From Flavobacterium collinsii (GTDB taxonomy: Bacteria > Bacteroidota > Bacteroidia > Flavobacteriales > Flavobacteriaceae): a stretch of 64,000 nt of DNA. The stretch covers positions 1 through 64,000 of the forward strand of contig NZ_CADCST010000107.1 in assembly GCF_902804485.1 (NCBI RefSeq). Reading direction: 5' to 3'. Numbering within the stretch: the stretch's first letter is position 1; each line of letters begins with the position of its first letter. The notes beneath the pieces were generated by a model. That model was not told where the DNA came from, ran no database searches, and worked only from the letters and a program-made list of their open reading frames with translations. A program made the translations under genes and the position numbers. Shown piece by piece: positions 33,965 to 43,046 of this stretch.

Positions 33965-35470
33965 TTAAAAGTATATTTTTTTGTCGGTTTTTTTACTGGT
34001 AAAATAAAGGCCTGTATAAGTAATCAGCGCATTAACAATTATTAATTCGTTGTCAAAAACATAACCCAAAAGAGCTTTGGAATTTTCACTTAATAAATAC
34101 GTCAACACAGGAGCGAGAATACAAAACCAAGGTACCAGTTTGTCTTGTACAATTCTGTTTTTCTGAAGTAATCCAAAAGCATACAAACCCAAAAGCGGTC
34201 CATAAGTGTAAGAAGCTGCTTTGAAAACCAGTGCAACAACAGAGCTGTCGTTAAAAGAATTCAGAACAATAATCACCAGAAAGAAAAGAAAAGAAAAGGC
34301 AAGATGTACCAAATGTCTTCGTTTTACATTTTTGGGATTTGAAATATTTTCGGTTTTATCCATTCCCAGAAAATCAACACAAAAAGAAGTCGTGAGGGCC
34401 GTTAAAGCAGAATCTGTAGTGGCAAAAGTGGCTGCAATAATTCCTAGCAGAAATACCAAAGCAGGAATCGTCGACAAATGATTTAGTGCAATCTCCGGAA
34501 AAAGCAAGTCGGTTCTGGGTTTGTTGGTTACTAAGTCCAGCGGTACGGCAATATTGTTTTTTGCAGCGTACATGTACAGTAAGGCTCCCAAACTTAAAAA
34601 AAGAAGACTGATGGTGACAAAAATAACGGTAAAGGTATACATGTTTTTTTGTGCTTCTCCGATGTTTTTGCAGCTGATATTTTTTTGCATTAAATCCTGA
34701 TCGAGTCCAACCATCGCAATCATTATAAACAATCCTCCCAAAAATTGTTTGGCAAAATGGAATTTATTCGTCAGAAAATCATCAAAGAAAAAGGTCTTGG
34801 AATAATTACTGTTTCGAATTGCTGAAACCGATTCGAAAATGGTTAGGTCTAAACTGTTTAAAACAAAATATATGGTAATAAAAACAGAAGATACCAGAAA
34901 GAATGTCTGAAGGGTGTCTGTGATAATAATAGCTTTTAAGCCGCTTCTGTAAGTATATAAAAAAACAAAGGTAAGGCCTAAAAATACGGTGAGCGGAAAC
35001 GGAATGTGATAGTAGTCAAAAACATAGCGTTGCAGTACAAGCACAACCAAATAAAAACGCAAAGCAGAACCTATGGTGCGGCTTACCAAAAAAATAGAAG
35101 CTGCGGATTTGTAGCTGTTTGTTCCCATCCTTTTTTCGATATAACTGTAAATCGAAGTAAGGTTCATTCTGTAATATAGAGGAAGTAAAACTTTTGCAAT
35201 AATGATAAGTCCTACGGCTTGACCCAATATAAACTGAAAGTATTTGAACTGTTCTCCGTTTGGAGACCCAACCTCACCGGGCACTGAAATAAAAGTAAGT
35301 CCGGAAAGGGAAGTGCCAATCATACCAAAAGCGACTAAATACCATTTGGAGTTTTTATTGGCTTTGAAAAACGAATCGTTATCCTGTCCTTTTTTGCTGA
35401 TGATTTGTGAAATCAGTAATAGTATGCCAAAATATACGATGATGAAGATTAAGATGGTGCTTGAAGACAT
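33965..35470 (-). CDS. Sodium:solute symporter family protein
   Basis: A 501-residue SSS transporter with about 13 membrane helices. GMIGTSLSGLTFISVPGEV in the second helix carries the usual sodium-site serines, and DQDLMQKNISCKN and ATFATTDSALTALTTSF are typical later blocks. Placed between murQ and anmK, it may import N-acetylmuramic acid or anhydroMurNAc, as the SSS-type MurT protein does in Tannerella forsythia. Sialic acid or other sugars cannot be excluded by sequence. Confidence 0.85.
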   Translation of the reverse strand: MSSSTILIFIIVYFGILLLISQIISKKGQDNDSFFKANKNSKWYLVAFGMIGTSLSGLTFISVPGEVGSPNGEQFKYFQFILGQAVGLIIIAKVLLPLYYRMNLTSIYSYIEKRMGTNSYKSAASIFLVSRTIGSALRFYLVVLVLQRYVFDYYHIPFPLTVFLGLTFVFLYTYRSGLKAIIITDTLQTFFLVSSVFITIYFVLNSLDLTIFESVSAIRNSNYSKTFFFDDFLTNKFHFAKQFLGGLFIMIAMVGLDQDLMQKNISCKNIGEAQKNMYTFTVIFVTISLLFLSLGALLYMYAAKNNIAVPLDLVTNKPRTDLLFPEIALNHLSTIPALVFLLGIIAATFATTDSALTALTTSFCVDFLGMDKTENISNPKNVKRRHLVHLAFSFLFFLVIIVLNSFNDSSVVALVFKAASYTYGPLLGLYAFGLLQKNRIVQDKLVPWFCILAPVLTYLLSENSKALLGYVFDNELIIVNALITYTGLYFTSKKTDKKIYF

Positions 35471-35547
35471 TTTGGTTTTGGATTAGTGATGAGATTATTT
35501 TTTTAACTTGTTCATGAGCTTGATAAAAGGTCTGTTAAACACAATAT

Positions 35548-35649
35548 TGTCATTTCGACCGAAGGGAGAAATCACACACGAAACTCCACATAGAAAGTCG
35601 CCAATCTTTGTCGAAGTACTAGTGTGATTTCTCCTTCGTCGAAATGACA
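35548..35649. repeat. 102-bp inverted-repeat element, TGTCATTTCGAC family
   Basis: TGTCATTTCGACCGAAGGGA at the left end pairs with TCTCCTTCGTCGAAATGACA at the right, with the inner arms GAAATCACAC and GTGTGATTTC continuing the stem. It lies between murQ and the symporter gene. Confidence 0.75.
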
Positions 35650-35690
35650 TAAACTTTGCGGGAAATTTATTCACCATAGTAGTATAGAGT

Positions 35691-36512
35691 TTATTTCTTA
35701 GCGTTATTTGCCTGTAAAACGGCCCTCACGCTTTTGTGTTTCTCTAATAGTTCAGCTGCAGGATCGTGTTCGATATGAAGTTCTTCCATGATCATTTTAA
35801 TGGCTCTTTTGACCAGTTTTTCGTTAGACAATTGCATGTCAACCATTTTGTTGCCTTTAATTCTCCCCAGTTTAATCATAACCGAGGTTGAAATCATATT
35901 TAAAGTTAGCTTTTGTGCTGTTCCGGCTTTCATGCGGGTACTTCCGGTTAAGAATTCCGGGCCTACAACTACTTCAATGGGATAATCGGCAACCTGAGCA
36001 ATAAGACCGTTGCTGATACAGGAAATACTCCCGGTTTTAATATTGTTTTCTTTGGCTTTTTGGAGTCCGCCCAGTACGTAGGGAGTGTTTCCGGAAGCAG
36101 CGATCCCGATGATAAAATCTAAACTCGAGATCTGATGTTGTGACAAATCTTTCCAGGCTTGCTCGGTATCGTCTTCGGCCTTTTCTACGGCTTTTCGAAT
36201 GGCGGTATCGCCTCCTGCAATAATTCCGATAATCATATCATGGGACACTCCAAAAGTAGGAGGGCACTCGGAGGCATCCAGAATACCGATGCGTCCTGAA
36301 GTTCCGGCACCAATGTAAAATAAGCGTCCGCCCAATTGCATTTTTTTTACAATGGCTTTGACTAGTTTTTCGATCTTCGGAATTTGTTTTTCAACAATAT
36401 GAGGTACCTTTTTGTCTTCTGTGTTGATGTTGACGAGCAGTTCTTTGGTGCTCATCTGATCCAGATTCTTATAAAGGGATTCTTGTTCGGTTTCGGGAAT
36501 TTTGTTTTGCAT
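35691..36512 (-). CDS. murQ: N-acetylmuramic acid 6-phosphate etherase
   Basis: A SIS-domain lyase of 273 residues that splits MurNAc 6-phosphate into GlcNAc 6-phosphate and D-lactate. The motifs are FYIGAGTSGRIGILDASECPPTFG (with the catalytic Glu), IGIAASGNTPYVLGGL, and EFLTGSTRMKAGTAQKLTLNMIST. It is about 25 residues shorter than the E. coli enzyme, mostly at the C-terminus. It lies downstream of susCD, separated by a hairpin. Confidence 0.95.
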   Translation of the reverse strand: MQNKIPETEQESLYKNLDQMSTKELLVNINTEDKKVPHIVEKQIPKIEKLVKAIVKKMQLGGRLFYIGAGTSGRIGILDASECPPTFGVSHDMIIGIIAGGDTAIRKAVEKAEDDTEQAWKDLSQHQISSLDFIIGIAASGNTPYVLGGLQKAKENNIKTGSISCISNGLIAQVADYPIEVVVGPEFLTGSTRMKAGTAQKLTLNMISTSVMIKLGRIKGNKMVDMQLSNEKLVKRAIKMIMEELHIEHDPAAELLEKHKSVRAVLQANNAKK

Positions 36513-36540
36513 AACAAATAAGTTGTGGTTGTTTTATCAA

Positions 36541-36568
36541 AATCGAGGCATAAGGTTATGCCTCGATT
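36541..36568 (-). terminator. Hairpin between susD and murQ
   Basis: AATCGAGGCATAA and its complement flank a 2-base loop, followed by TTTT on both strands. It could be a partial terminator that lowers expression of the enzymes relative to susCD. Confidence 0.6.
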
Positions 36569-36578
36569 TTACCATTTT

Positions 36579-37856
36579 TTAGATAGCCGGATCAGCTGGG
36601 GTATTCGTATTGTTGTTTCTTTCAGAATCCGGATAAGGATACCAGTTACGGTTTCTCTCGGCACCGGCTGTTCCTGCTCCCGGACGATCAAATCTCCTGC
36701 TGTCTTCCAGTTTTAGGCTTGACATGTACATTTCGATACAGCGGTTGCGGTAAATTTCGGTTAAAATAGCAGGTTTGGTTACAGCGCCCGTGTATGGCGG
36801 AAGATTGGCACCAATGCCGTAAGTATCTGCTCCGGTTGTTTTGGTTAAAACTTTATTTAGTTCGATAAGTGCCTGAGGTAAATTGTCTTTTCGGGCATAA
36901 CCTTCGGCTTTAATCAGCATCATTTCGCCTGGTAAATACAGTGGAATTGATTTGGTATTCGAATCAAAAAAGCCTGTGGCAACTGTTGGGTTTGAACCCG
37001 GTTTGATGTAAAAATTAAGCCTTCCGTCAGCATTAGAAGGAGCTAAAGCAGCTGGCAATCCCAAAGTCAGATCAACAGGTTGAAAAACATTATTGGTTGT
37101 GATCGAAATATAGGCGATAGGATTCTGACTAATGGGATCAAAAGCAAATACCGATTTTACAGACAGATCAACCATGCCGGCATAAGCGATGGCATTGTCG
37201 TAATCTCCGGCCATCAGATACGTTCGGGCTAAAAGCGCATAAACGGTATTTTTGTAATTAATACTGGTAACCAATCCCGTTGCTCCGGTGGCTTTGTCCA
37301 GCAGTGGTTCTGCTACTTTTAAAATTTTGATGGCTTCTGTTAACACATCGGCTCTCGAATCAAAAGTGGCGTTTTTACCTGTTTTTAATGGTACACTTTG
37401 AAAATATTGCACCAGAGTTGTAATTGCCATTGCCTTAAAAATAGAGGCATGAACCAGAACACTGGCTTTTTCGGTATCTGAAGTTAATACGTTGATATTA
37501 TCGATTACTTTTTGTGATTCAGATTTAATCACCAAACACTGTGACCATAGATTGTTCACGACCTGATTTTTGGTCGAAAGTACACCGGCGCCTACAGAAA
37601 GTTCGCCTTCATCGACATTTCCGGCGTTTAGCAGTCGTAGTTCTTTTGTGGTAAATCCGTTTCCGGTAATGGTGTTGTACACAGGGCTTGTTCGGTCAAC
37701 GCTCCAAAGCAGTTGTAGTCCGTTGGCAGCACCAATAACTCCCTCTCGGGTTCCAAAAACTAATTCCTGAGAGGGCTTGGTTGGGTCTAAATAATCTTCA
37801 TTACAGCTCGTTAAAAGCAATGTAAGAGCAACTATAGGGATTAATATTTTTTTCAT
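36579..37856 (-). CDS. SusD/RagB-like outer-membrane lipoprotein
   Basis: A glycan-binding surface lipoprotein of 425 residues. The signal ends in LLTSCNEDYLDP, giving lipidated C18. TPR-like helical repeats follow (TYLMAGDYDNAIAYAGMVD), and the C-terminus has YRNRCIEMYMSSLKLEDSRRFDRPGAG, the usual SusD closing block. It would sit on the SusC-like channel encoded directly upstream. It is shorter than average, which fits a small ligand. Confidence 0.92.
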   Translation of the reverse strand: MKKILIPIVALTLLLTSCNEDYLDPTKPSQELVFGTREGVIGAANGLQLLWSVDRTSPVYNTITGNGFTTKELRLLNAGNVDEGELSVGAGVLSTKNQVVNNLWSQCLVIKSESQKVIDNINVLTSDTEKASVLVHASIFKAMAITTLVQYFQSVPLKTGKNATFDSRADVLTEAIKILKVAEPLLDKATGATGLVTSINYKNTVYALLARTYLMAGDYDNAIAYAGMVDLSVKSVFAFDPISQNPIAYISITTNNVFQPVDLTLGLPAALAPSNADGRLNFYIKPGSNPTVATGFFDSNTKSIPLYLPGEMMLIKAEGYARKDNLPQALIELNKVLTKTTGADTYGIGANLPPYTGAVTKPAILTEIYRNRCIEMYMSSLKLEDSRRFDRPGAGTAGAERNRNWYPYPDSERNNNTNTPADPAI

Positions 37857-37871
37857 GATGTTTTGATTTGA

Positions 37872-40800
37872 TTAAAATTGAACTTTTACCGCCAAGGAAT
37901 AAGAACTTGGAATTGGCACGGTTCCAAAATTGTATTTCGCTACAGAAGACTGTCCGCCTGAGTTGGTTTCCGGATCGAAACTGGTAAAGTGATCCCACGA
38001 AATCAGGTTTCTTCCACTGGCTGTAACGGTTAGATCGTCAAAGAATTTGTTTAATTTCCCAAAAGAATAATTAAGCGAAACTTCTCTTAATTTCAGGTAA
38101 CTTCCGTCTACCACTCTAAATTCTTCCACATTATAAACCGACCAGATGTACCCACGCGGTAATTCGCCGTTAAGTTCCTGAGTAACTATTTTACCTGATC
38201 CTACACCTTGTCTGGTTCTGTAATCGGCATCAAAAACATCTACGCCCTGAACACCGTCAAATAATACTGAAAGGCCAAATTTCTTGTAATTCAGATTCGC
38301 TCCGAATGCGATGATGTAATCCGGATTCGGATTACCAATTTGTTTGTTCAAAATGGTTCCTGTTGGCTGTCCTGAAGCATCTCTTTGTGGTGCTCCGGTA
38401 TTTACATCTCCTTTTTCGGTTTGCGGATATCCGGAAGGTGTCAGCAATAAACTTCCATCGGAATTTCGGGCAAAGTAAGTTCCGTAGAAAATTCCGATCG
38501 GTTTGTCCATTTCCACAAAAACAGGCGCTCCGGCTAAGTTACTGTCCAGTTTGAAACGGGTTTGCGGTAATCCTGTTACTTTGTTTCGGTTGCTGCTGTA
38601 GTTTACAAAAACATCAAGATTAAGGTTTTCTTTTTTGATTAAAGCGTATTTCAAATTGATTTCAAATCCTTTGTTGTTCATTTGTCCGATATTTTTAATC
38701 GTATTGGTAGCTCCTTCAGAAGCAGCCAATTGAACCGGCAATAACAAATCATCAATATCAGCATTGTAATAGCTAAAAGATAAATTCAGACGGTCTTTGA
38801 TAAAACCAAAATCACCTCCAATTTCATACGTAACACTTTGTTCCGGTCTTAAATCCAGATTTCCTTGTTTGAATCCTTCAATAGAAAAAGCACTGTTTCC
38901 TAAAAGTGTTCCGGTAGAATAATTGGTAAAACGGGCATAAGGTTTAATTGCCGTTAAACTTCCTGATTTTCCCCATGAAGCTCTAAAACGTACTGAACTT
39001 ACGGCATCGTGAATGCTTTGCATGAAAGGTTCATCTGAAAACACATAACTCACACTCGCCTTTGGATAAAATTGTGAACGGTTGGCGCTCGAAAAAATAG
39101 TCGAAGCATCCTGTCTTCCGGCAATCGTTAGGTACAATTTGTCTTTGTAACCAACAGTTTCCTGAAGGTAATAACCCCATAAATTGTATTTGGACTGGCT
39201 GGAACTTGGTGAACCAGGAATCAGCGTATTAAAAGCATTTATGGTTTCGATAAACGGTTTTAAGTTACGGCCTTCAACTGCCACAAAATTATCGCGGTAA
39301 GTCTGCACATTGTAACCTCCATAAGTAGTGGCTTTCCATTTGTCGTTAATATTCCAAAGGTATCTTAAGTTCAAATCGTTGTTGAATTGTACCACTCTGT
39401 TGGTCGCTTCAGAAACATAACCATCATTGTAATACGCAGGATTCACAACATACGGATATCTTGGAATGAAGACATTTCCTCTTTGATTGTAATTGTCGAT
39501 ACCAAAAATCAAATCGGCATTGAAATTTTTAAACGGCGTATAGTTTAATTGTAAATCAGAGATAATACGGTCTGTATTTTGTTTGATTTTGAAAGTTTCG
39601 ATAATCGAAAGAGGATTCACCCTGTTCGGATCAACCGCCAACAGATTGCCGTTTACATCTCTTTGATTGATGTCGTAGATATTATTGGTGATGTTGATGG
39701 CATTAATCGGACTCCAGAAAACATTCCCGTCCGGTTTTTCATTTGAACTTGAGTTGATATAATTTAATCCCACCGTAGCGGATAGTTTAGAATTGAAGTC
39801 ATGTTTCAATCTTACTTTGGCTCCGGCTCTTTTAAAATCGGTATTTTTTATAATTCCTTCGTTTACCAAATAACCAAGAGAAGCAAAGTATTTGGTTTTC
39901 TCGTCTCCGCCTTGCAGCGAGAAATAAGTATCGGTTCCAACACCGGTAGTAAAGATATCATCCTGATAATCGTGTCGTTGTACGTTAGTCGTTTTGGTTT
40001 CAAGGTTTCGGCCTAAAACCGTAACTGTAGTTGGACTCGCAGGATTTCCCTGAATTGGGAACAGGGCTGGTGAAGTACTAACAAACTGTTTGTCAGACGT
40101 ATTCATATCCAGTTTTTTGCGAATTTGGTTAGATGTTACGCTGGTTGAAAACGTATATCTGGTTTCTCCTGCGACTCCTTTTTTAGTCGTAATTAAAACC
40201 ACACCGTTGGCTGCTCTCGATCCGTAAATGGCGGCTGCAGCACCTCCGTTTAATACCTCAATGCTTTGTATATCGTTAGGATTAATGTCCGCAGATCTGT
40301 TCTGACCAATTTGCATGTTGGAGTTTCCGGTGGTTACGTTTAAGTTGGTTACGTTGGTGGTAGCGTTGTTTAAAACCACACCGTCAATAACATATAGAGG
40401 ATCTGAAGAACCTAATATCGAAGAAGTTCCTCTAAGTTTGATACTGAAACCTCCCGCTGGATCACCCGAGTTTTGAGAAACCTGAGCACCCGCAATTTTT
40501 CCCTGCAAAGCTGTAGAAAGCCCTCCGGGTTGTGCTTTAACCAAATCTTCTCCTTTTAAACTGGTTACGGCATTTCCAAGCTCTTTACGGGTAGCGCGTA
40601 CGGTGGAACCCAGTACAACCACTTCGGAAAGGGCATTTGTTTCTTCGGCCATTTTTAGGTTGATGGAAGTTGTGTTTGCTGAAATTTTAATTTTCTTCGA
40701 AGCAAATCCTACAAAACTAAAAACGAGCGTTTCGTTTTCTTTTACTGCGATGCTGAATTTTCCGTCTAAATCAGTTGTCGTGCTTTTTGAAGTACCTTCA

Positions 40801-40934
40801 ATCAAAACGGATACTCCTGGAAGAGAAAGTCCGTCGGTAGTACTGGTAATGGTACCGGATACGGTTTTTGACTGCGCAAAAATGGGCTGCGCAAACAAAA
40901 TAATTCCAAATAGAATAAATAATAGTCTTTTCAT
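37872..40934 (-). CDS. SusC/RagA-like TonB-dependent transporter
   Basis: An outer-membrane transporter of 1020 residues. A signal peptide (LLFILFGIILFAQPIFAQ) is followed by a carboxypeptidase-D-like regulatory domain (about 22-100, with SGTITSTTDGLSLPGVSVLI). The plug carries SDPLYVIDGVVLNN and INPNDIQSIEVLNGGAAAAI, and a 22-strand barrel ends with aromatic SLAVKVQF. It imports oligosaccharide with energy from TonB; the neighbouring genes suggest peptidoglycan fragments. The first gene of the cluster, divergent from a DeoR-type regulator with repeated operator-like sites between them. Confidence 0.94.
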   Translation of the reverse strand: MKRLLFILFGIILFAQPIFAQSKTVSGTITSTTDGLSLPGVSVLIEGTSKSTTTDLDGKFSIAVKENETLVFSFVGFASKKIKISANTTSINLKMAEETNALSEVVVLGSTVRATRKELGNAVTSLKGEDLVKAQPGGLSTALQGKIAGAQVSQNSGDPAGGFSIKLRGTSSILGSSDPLYVIDGVVLNNATTNVTNLNVTTGNSNMQIGQNRSADINPNDIQSIEVLNGGAAAAIYGSRAANGVVLITTKKGVAGETRYTFSTSVTSNQIRKKLDMNTSDKQFVSTSPALFPIQGNPASPTTVTVLGRNLETKTTNVQRHDYQDDIFTTGVGTDTYFSLQGGDEKTKYFASLGYLVNEGIIKNTDFKRAGAKVRLKHDFNSKLSATVGLNYINSSSNEKPDGNVFWSPINAINITNNIYDINQRDVNGNLLAVDPNRVNPLSIIETFKIKQNTDRIISDLQLNYTPFKNFNADLIFGIDNYNQRGNVFIPRYPYVVNPAYYNDGYVSEATNRVVQFNNDLNLRYLWNINDKWKATTYGGYNVQTYRDNFVAVEGRNLKPFIETINAFNTLIPGSPSSSQSKYNLWGYYLQETVGYKDKLYLTIAGRQDASTIFSSANRSQFYPKASVSYVFSDEPFMQSIHDAVSSVRFRASWGKSGSLTAIKPYARFTNYSTGTLLGNSAFSIEGFKQGNLDLRPEQSVTYEIGGDFGFIKDRLNLSFSYYNADIDDLLLPVQLAASEGATNTIKNIGQMNNKGFEINLKYALIKKENLNLDVFVNYSSNRNKVTGLPQTRFKLDSNLAGAPVFVEMDKPIGIFYGTYFARNSDGSLLLTPSGYPQTEKGDVNTGAPQRDASGQPTGTILNKQIGNPNPDYIIAFGANLNYKKFGLSVLFDGVQGVDVFDADYRTRQGVGSGKIVTQELNGELPRGYIWSVYNVEEFRVVDGSYLKLREVSLNYSFGKLNKFFDDLTVTASGRNLISWDHFTSFDPETNSGGQSSVAKYNFGTVPIPSSYSLAVKVQF

Positions 40935-40987
40935 TTTTAAAATATTTGTTTGGTTAGAGATTCTAAATATAAGAATTAATTTTAATA

Positions 40988-41005
40988 AATGCGATTTAAT
41001 GCAAA
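40988..41005. promoter_or_regulatory. DeoR operator candidate, site 1 (weak)
   Basis: ATGCGATTTAATGCA is an imperfect palindrome resembling sites 2 and 3. Confidence 0.4.
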
Positions 41006-41026
41006 CTTTTTATGTTTTTTGTTATA

Positions 41027-41047
41027 AAACGCATAATAATGCATTTT
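41027..41047. promoter_or_regulatory. DeoR operator candidate, site 2
   Basis: AACGCATAATAATGCATT contains the core GCATAATAAYGC shared with site 3. It lies 93 bases before the susC ATG. Confidence 0.6.
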
Positions 41048-41111
41048 TAATTTTTGTTTTTAGTGTTTTAGGGCTTGTGTAGGATAATTTATAAATTTTA
41101 AGGCGTAAATG

Positions 41112-41130
41112 ATGCATAATAACGCATTAT
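41112..41130. promoter_or_regulatory. DeoR operator candidate, site 3
   Basis: ATGCATAATAACGCATTAT shares the core with site 2 and ends four bases before the -7 box of the regulator gene, a position suited to autorepression. Confidence 0.6.
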
Positions 41131-41134
41131 AATT

Positions 41135-41142
41135 TATATTTG
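41135..41142 (+). promoter_or_regulatory. -7 box of the DeoR-type gene
   Basis: TATATTTG, 15 bases before ATG 41158. A TTG start at 41140 would overlap it and is therefore unlikely. Confidence 0.55.
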
Positions 41143-41157
41143 TTCAAAAAAGTTAAA

Positions 41158-41907
41158 ATGCTTAAGAAAGAAAGACACCAGTTTATCATGGATAAATTTA
41201 AGGATGTCGAAAAAATACATACGATCGATCTTGCCGCAGAGCTCAGCATCTCTGAGGATACCATACGCAGAGACTTTAACGAATTGCACAACAAAGGGCT
41301 GATCAATAAGGTATATGGAGCTGCTTTTCCGGTAAAGGAGAAATCCAATAATGTATTTGATATTACCATTATCAATGAAGATAAAAAGATTGTAGTAGGA
41401 CAAAAGGCCTTGTCGTTTCTTGATGAAGGTCAGGTGATTATCATGACGGGGGGAACTACCAATTTATCTTTTTGCAAACTCATTCCAATCGATTTTTCGG
41501 CTACCATATATACGTACAGTCTGCCGATCGCAATGCAATTGTCTCAGCATCCCAATATCGAATTGATCTTTATTGGAGGAAAGCTACAGAAGAAAGCGAT
41601 GGTAACCGTGGGCATCGACGTGGTTCAGGTGCTGTCTAAAATCAGAGCCGATGTTTGCTTCTTGGGAGTGAGTAGTTTAGATGTAAATCAGGGACTTACC
41701 GAAATGGGATATGAAGTTTCAATCATCAAAAAAGAAATGATTAAAGCTTCCGATAAGGTAATTGTCCTTGCGACTTCTGATAAAATTAATGGCAAAATGC
41801 CACATCAGGTTTGTGGTCTCGATAAAGTAGATGCTATCGTTACCGAACTGAACCCGAAGAGCGCTAAAATTAAAGGCTTTGTGGAGGCCGGGGTGAGGGT
41901 TGTGTAG
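41158..41907 (+). CDS. DeoR/GlpR-family transcriptional regulator
   Basis: A 249-residue repressor-type regulator. The N-terminal winged helix contains RHQFIMDKFKDVEKIHTIDLAAELSISEDTIRRDFNELHNKGL, the DeoR signature. The C-terminal sugar-phosphate sensor domain has IIMTGGTTNLSFCKLIP and FIGGKLQKKAMVTVG, then DVCFLGVSSLDVNQGLTE. Effectors of this family are phosphorylated sugars, so MurNAc 6-phosphate or GlcNAc 6-phosphate is a fair guess given the divergent cluster. I chose ATG 41158 over the upstream TTG because the promoter box overlaps the latter. Confidence 0.9.
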   Translation: MLKKERHQFIMDKFKDVEKIHTIDLAAELSISEDTIRRDFNELHNKGLINKVYGAAFPVKEKSNNVFDITIINEDKKIVVGQKALSFLDEGQVIIMTGGTTNLSFCKLIPIDFSATIYTYSLPIAMQLSQHPNIELIFIGGKLQKKAMVTVGIDVVQVLSKIRADVCFLGVSSLDVNQGLTEMGYEVSIIKKEMIKASDKVIVLATSDKINGKMPHQVCGLDKVDAIVTELNPKSAKIKGFVEAGVRVV

Positions 41908-41986
41908 ATTAAATTGCGTTTTTATGCGGGTTTTTGTTTTGAGGCACATTATCCAATAGAAAGAAAAATAACTTTACAAATTATTA

Positions 41987-42014
41987 AACTCCTTAAGCGA
42001 TTGAGGAGTTTTTT
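41987..42014 (+). terminator. Terminator of the DeoR-type gene
   Basis: AACTCCTTAA, a GCGA loop, TTGAGGAGTT and a T run, 80 bases past the stop. Confidence 0.8.
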
Positions 42015-42187
42015 ATGTCATAATAATTTTGAAATGTTTGCTATAATTATATTAGGATTACATCTCAAAAAAAATACTAATTGTAGTTAAAATAGTTTTA
42101 TATTCGTAATCAATAAGCCTGATTTAATGATGTAAATGTATAGAAATTAATATTTTAAAAAGCAAAACTAACTTATAACGAAACAAT

Positions 42188-42718
42188 ATGAAATTAATCA
42201 AGAAAAATGAGCTTGAAAAAATAATAGGTAAGAAAAGCTTTTGGTCACCTAAAAAAATTGTTGGTTTATGCGAATACGGTGCAGGAATCGAAGAAATTGA
42301 TGATGCTTTAGGGACGCAAAACTTTTTTAAAATAAAACCATTGGTAAATTTTACTAAATATTCTGATGGAATTGAAATATCAATCATGCATAATTTCAAG
42401 CTTTATCATCTTGCTATTAATAATTCCGATATAAAATCAATAACTCTGGAATCAGGTGGCGTAATTGATGTTGAAGAGCGTTCTGTAATTAAAAGAGCAG
42501 TCGTTGGAGGTTTACTATTGGGGCCAATAGGTGCTATTGTAGGAGGAGTAAGTGGAGTGAAGGATAAAATAATTAAAGATAACGATAGTGTCATAATTAT
42601 TGCCCAATCTGAAGGAAAAGAGCAAGCTGTCATATGTACAATAAAAAAAGGCAAGACACAGGAACTTGCTAAGTTTTTTAAAGAGAACTTTGGGAATTCA
42701 TTTAGTGTCAATAAATAA
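42188..42718 (+). CDS. Orphan protein with PH-like fold and glycine zipper
   Basis: A 176-residue protein of unknown function. Residues about 60-110 show short strands (GIEISIMHNFKLYHLAINNSDIKSITLES) reminiscent of small bacterial PH-like domains, and AVVGGLLLGPIGAIVGGVSGV is a glycine-zipper membrane or amphipathic segment. A further strand region VIIIAQSEGKEQAVICTI follows. There is no signal peptide. A terminator lies just downstream. It could be a membrane-associated stress protein, but no role is shown. Confidence 0.6.
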   Translation: MKLIKKNELEKIIGKKSFWSPKKIVGLCEYGAGIEEIDDALGTQNFFKIKPLVNFTKYSDGIEISIMHNFKLYHLAINNSDIKSITLESGGVIDVEERSVIKRAVVGGLLLGPIGAIVGGVSGVKDKIIKDNDSVIIIAQSEGKEQAVICTIKKGKTQELAKFFKENFGNSFSVNK

Positions 42719-42730
42719 AATAATAGAATA

Positions 42731-42760
42731 AGCCTCGATTTTTTTAAGATAGAGGCTTTT
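42731..42760 (+). terminator. Terminator of the PH-like orphan gene
   Basis: AGCCTCGAT and ATAGAGGCT stem with AT loop and TTTT tail, 13 bases past the stop. Confidence 0.7.
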
Positions 42761-42790
42761 CTGTTAATTGTAAAATGTTGTAATCAGTAA

Positions 42791-42900
42791 TCTATTCCAC
42801 TCCAAATAAGGATTTAAAACTTCGGCTAATTCATTGAACCAATAAAAGCTGTTTTCGAGATTGCTTACTTTGTTTTTTCGTTCTTTGTATCTTTTGAGGA
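42791..42900 (-). pseudogene. Truncated copy of the 77-residue gene at 43251
   Basis: The minus strand encodes VSNLENSFYWFNELAEVLNPYL, nearly identical to the end of the intact gene at 43251-43484. Upstream the similarity fades and no start is available. The two copies are about 460 bp apart and separated by a REPIN-like element. Confidence 0.7.
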
Positions 42901-43046
42901 TTTAAGTAATCCTATATAAGTTAACATCTCAATTATTAGTTCTATCATGAAGTTTAGATTTTAATATAATGGATTAAATGTATTGCTATAATTTGATTTT
43001 AAAAAGTAATTCTGCAAAACAGATTCATAATATAGATTTACCCTCC

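Noticed and set aside
41127..41403. Minus-strand frames near the DeoR-type gene
   Set aside because: They are antisense to the helix-turn-helix domain of a clear gene.
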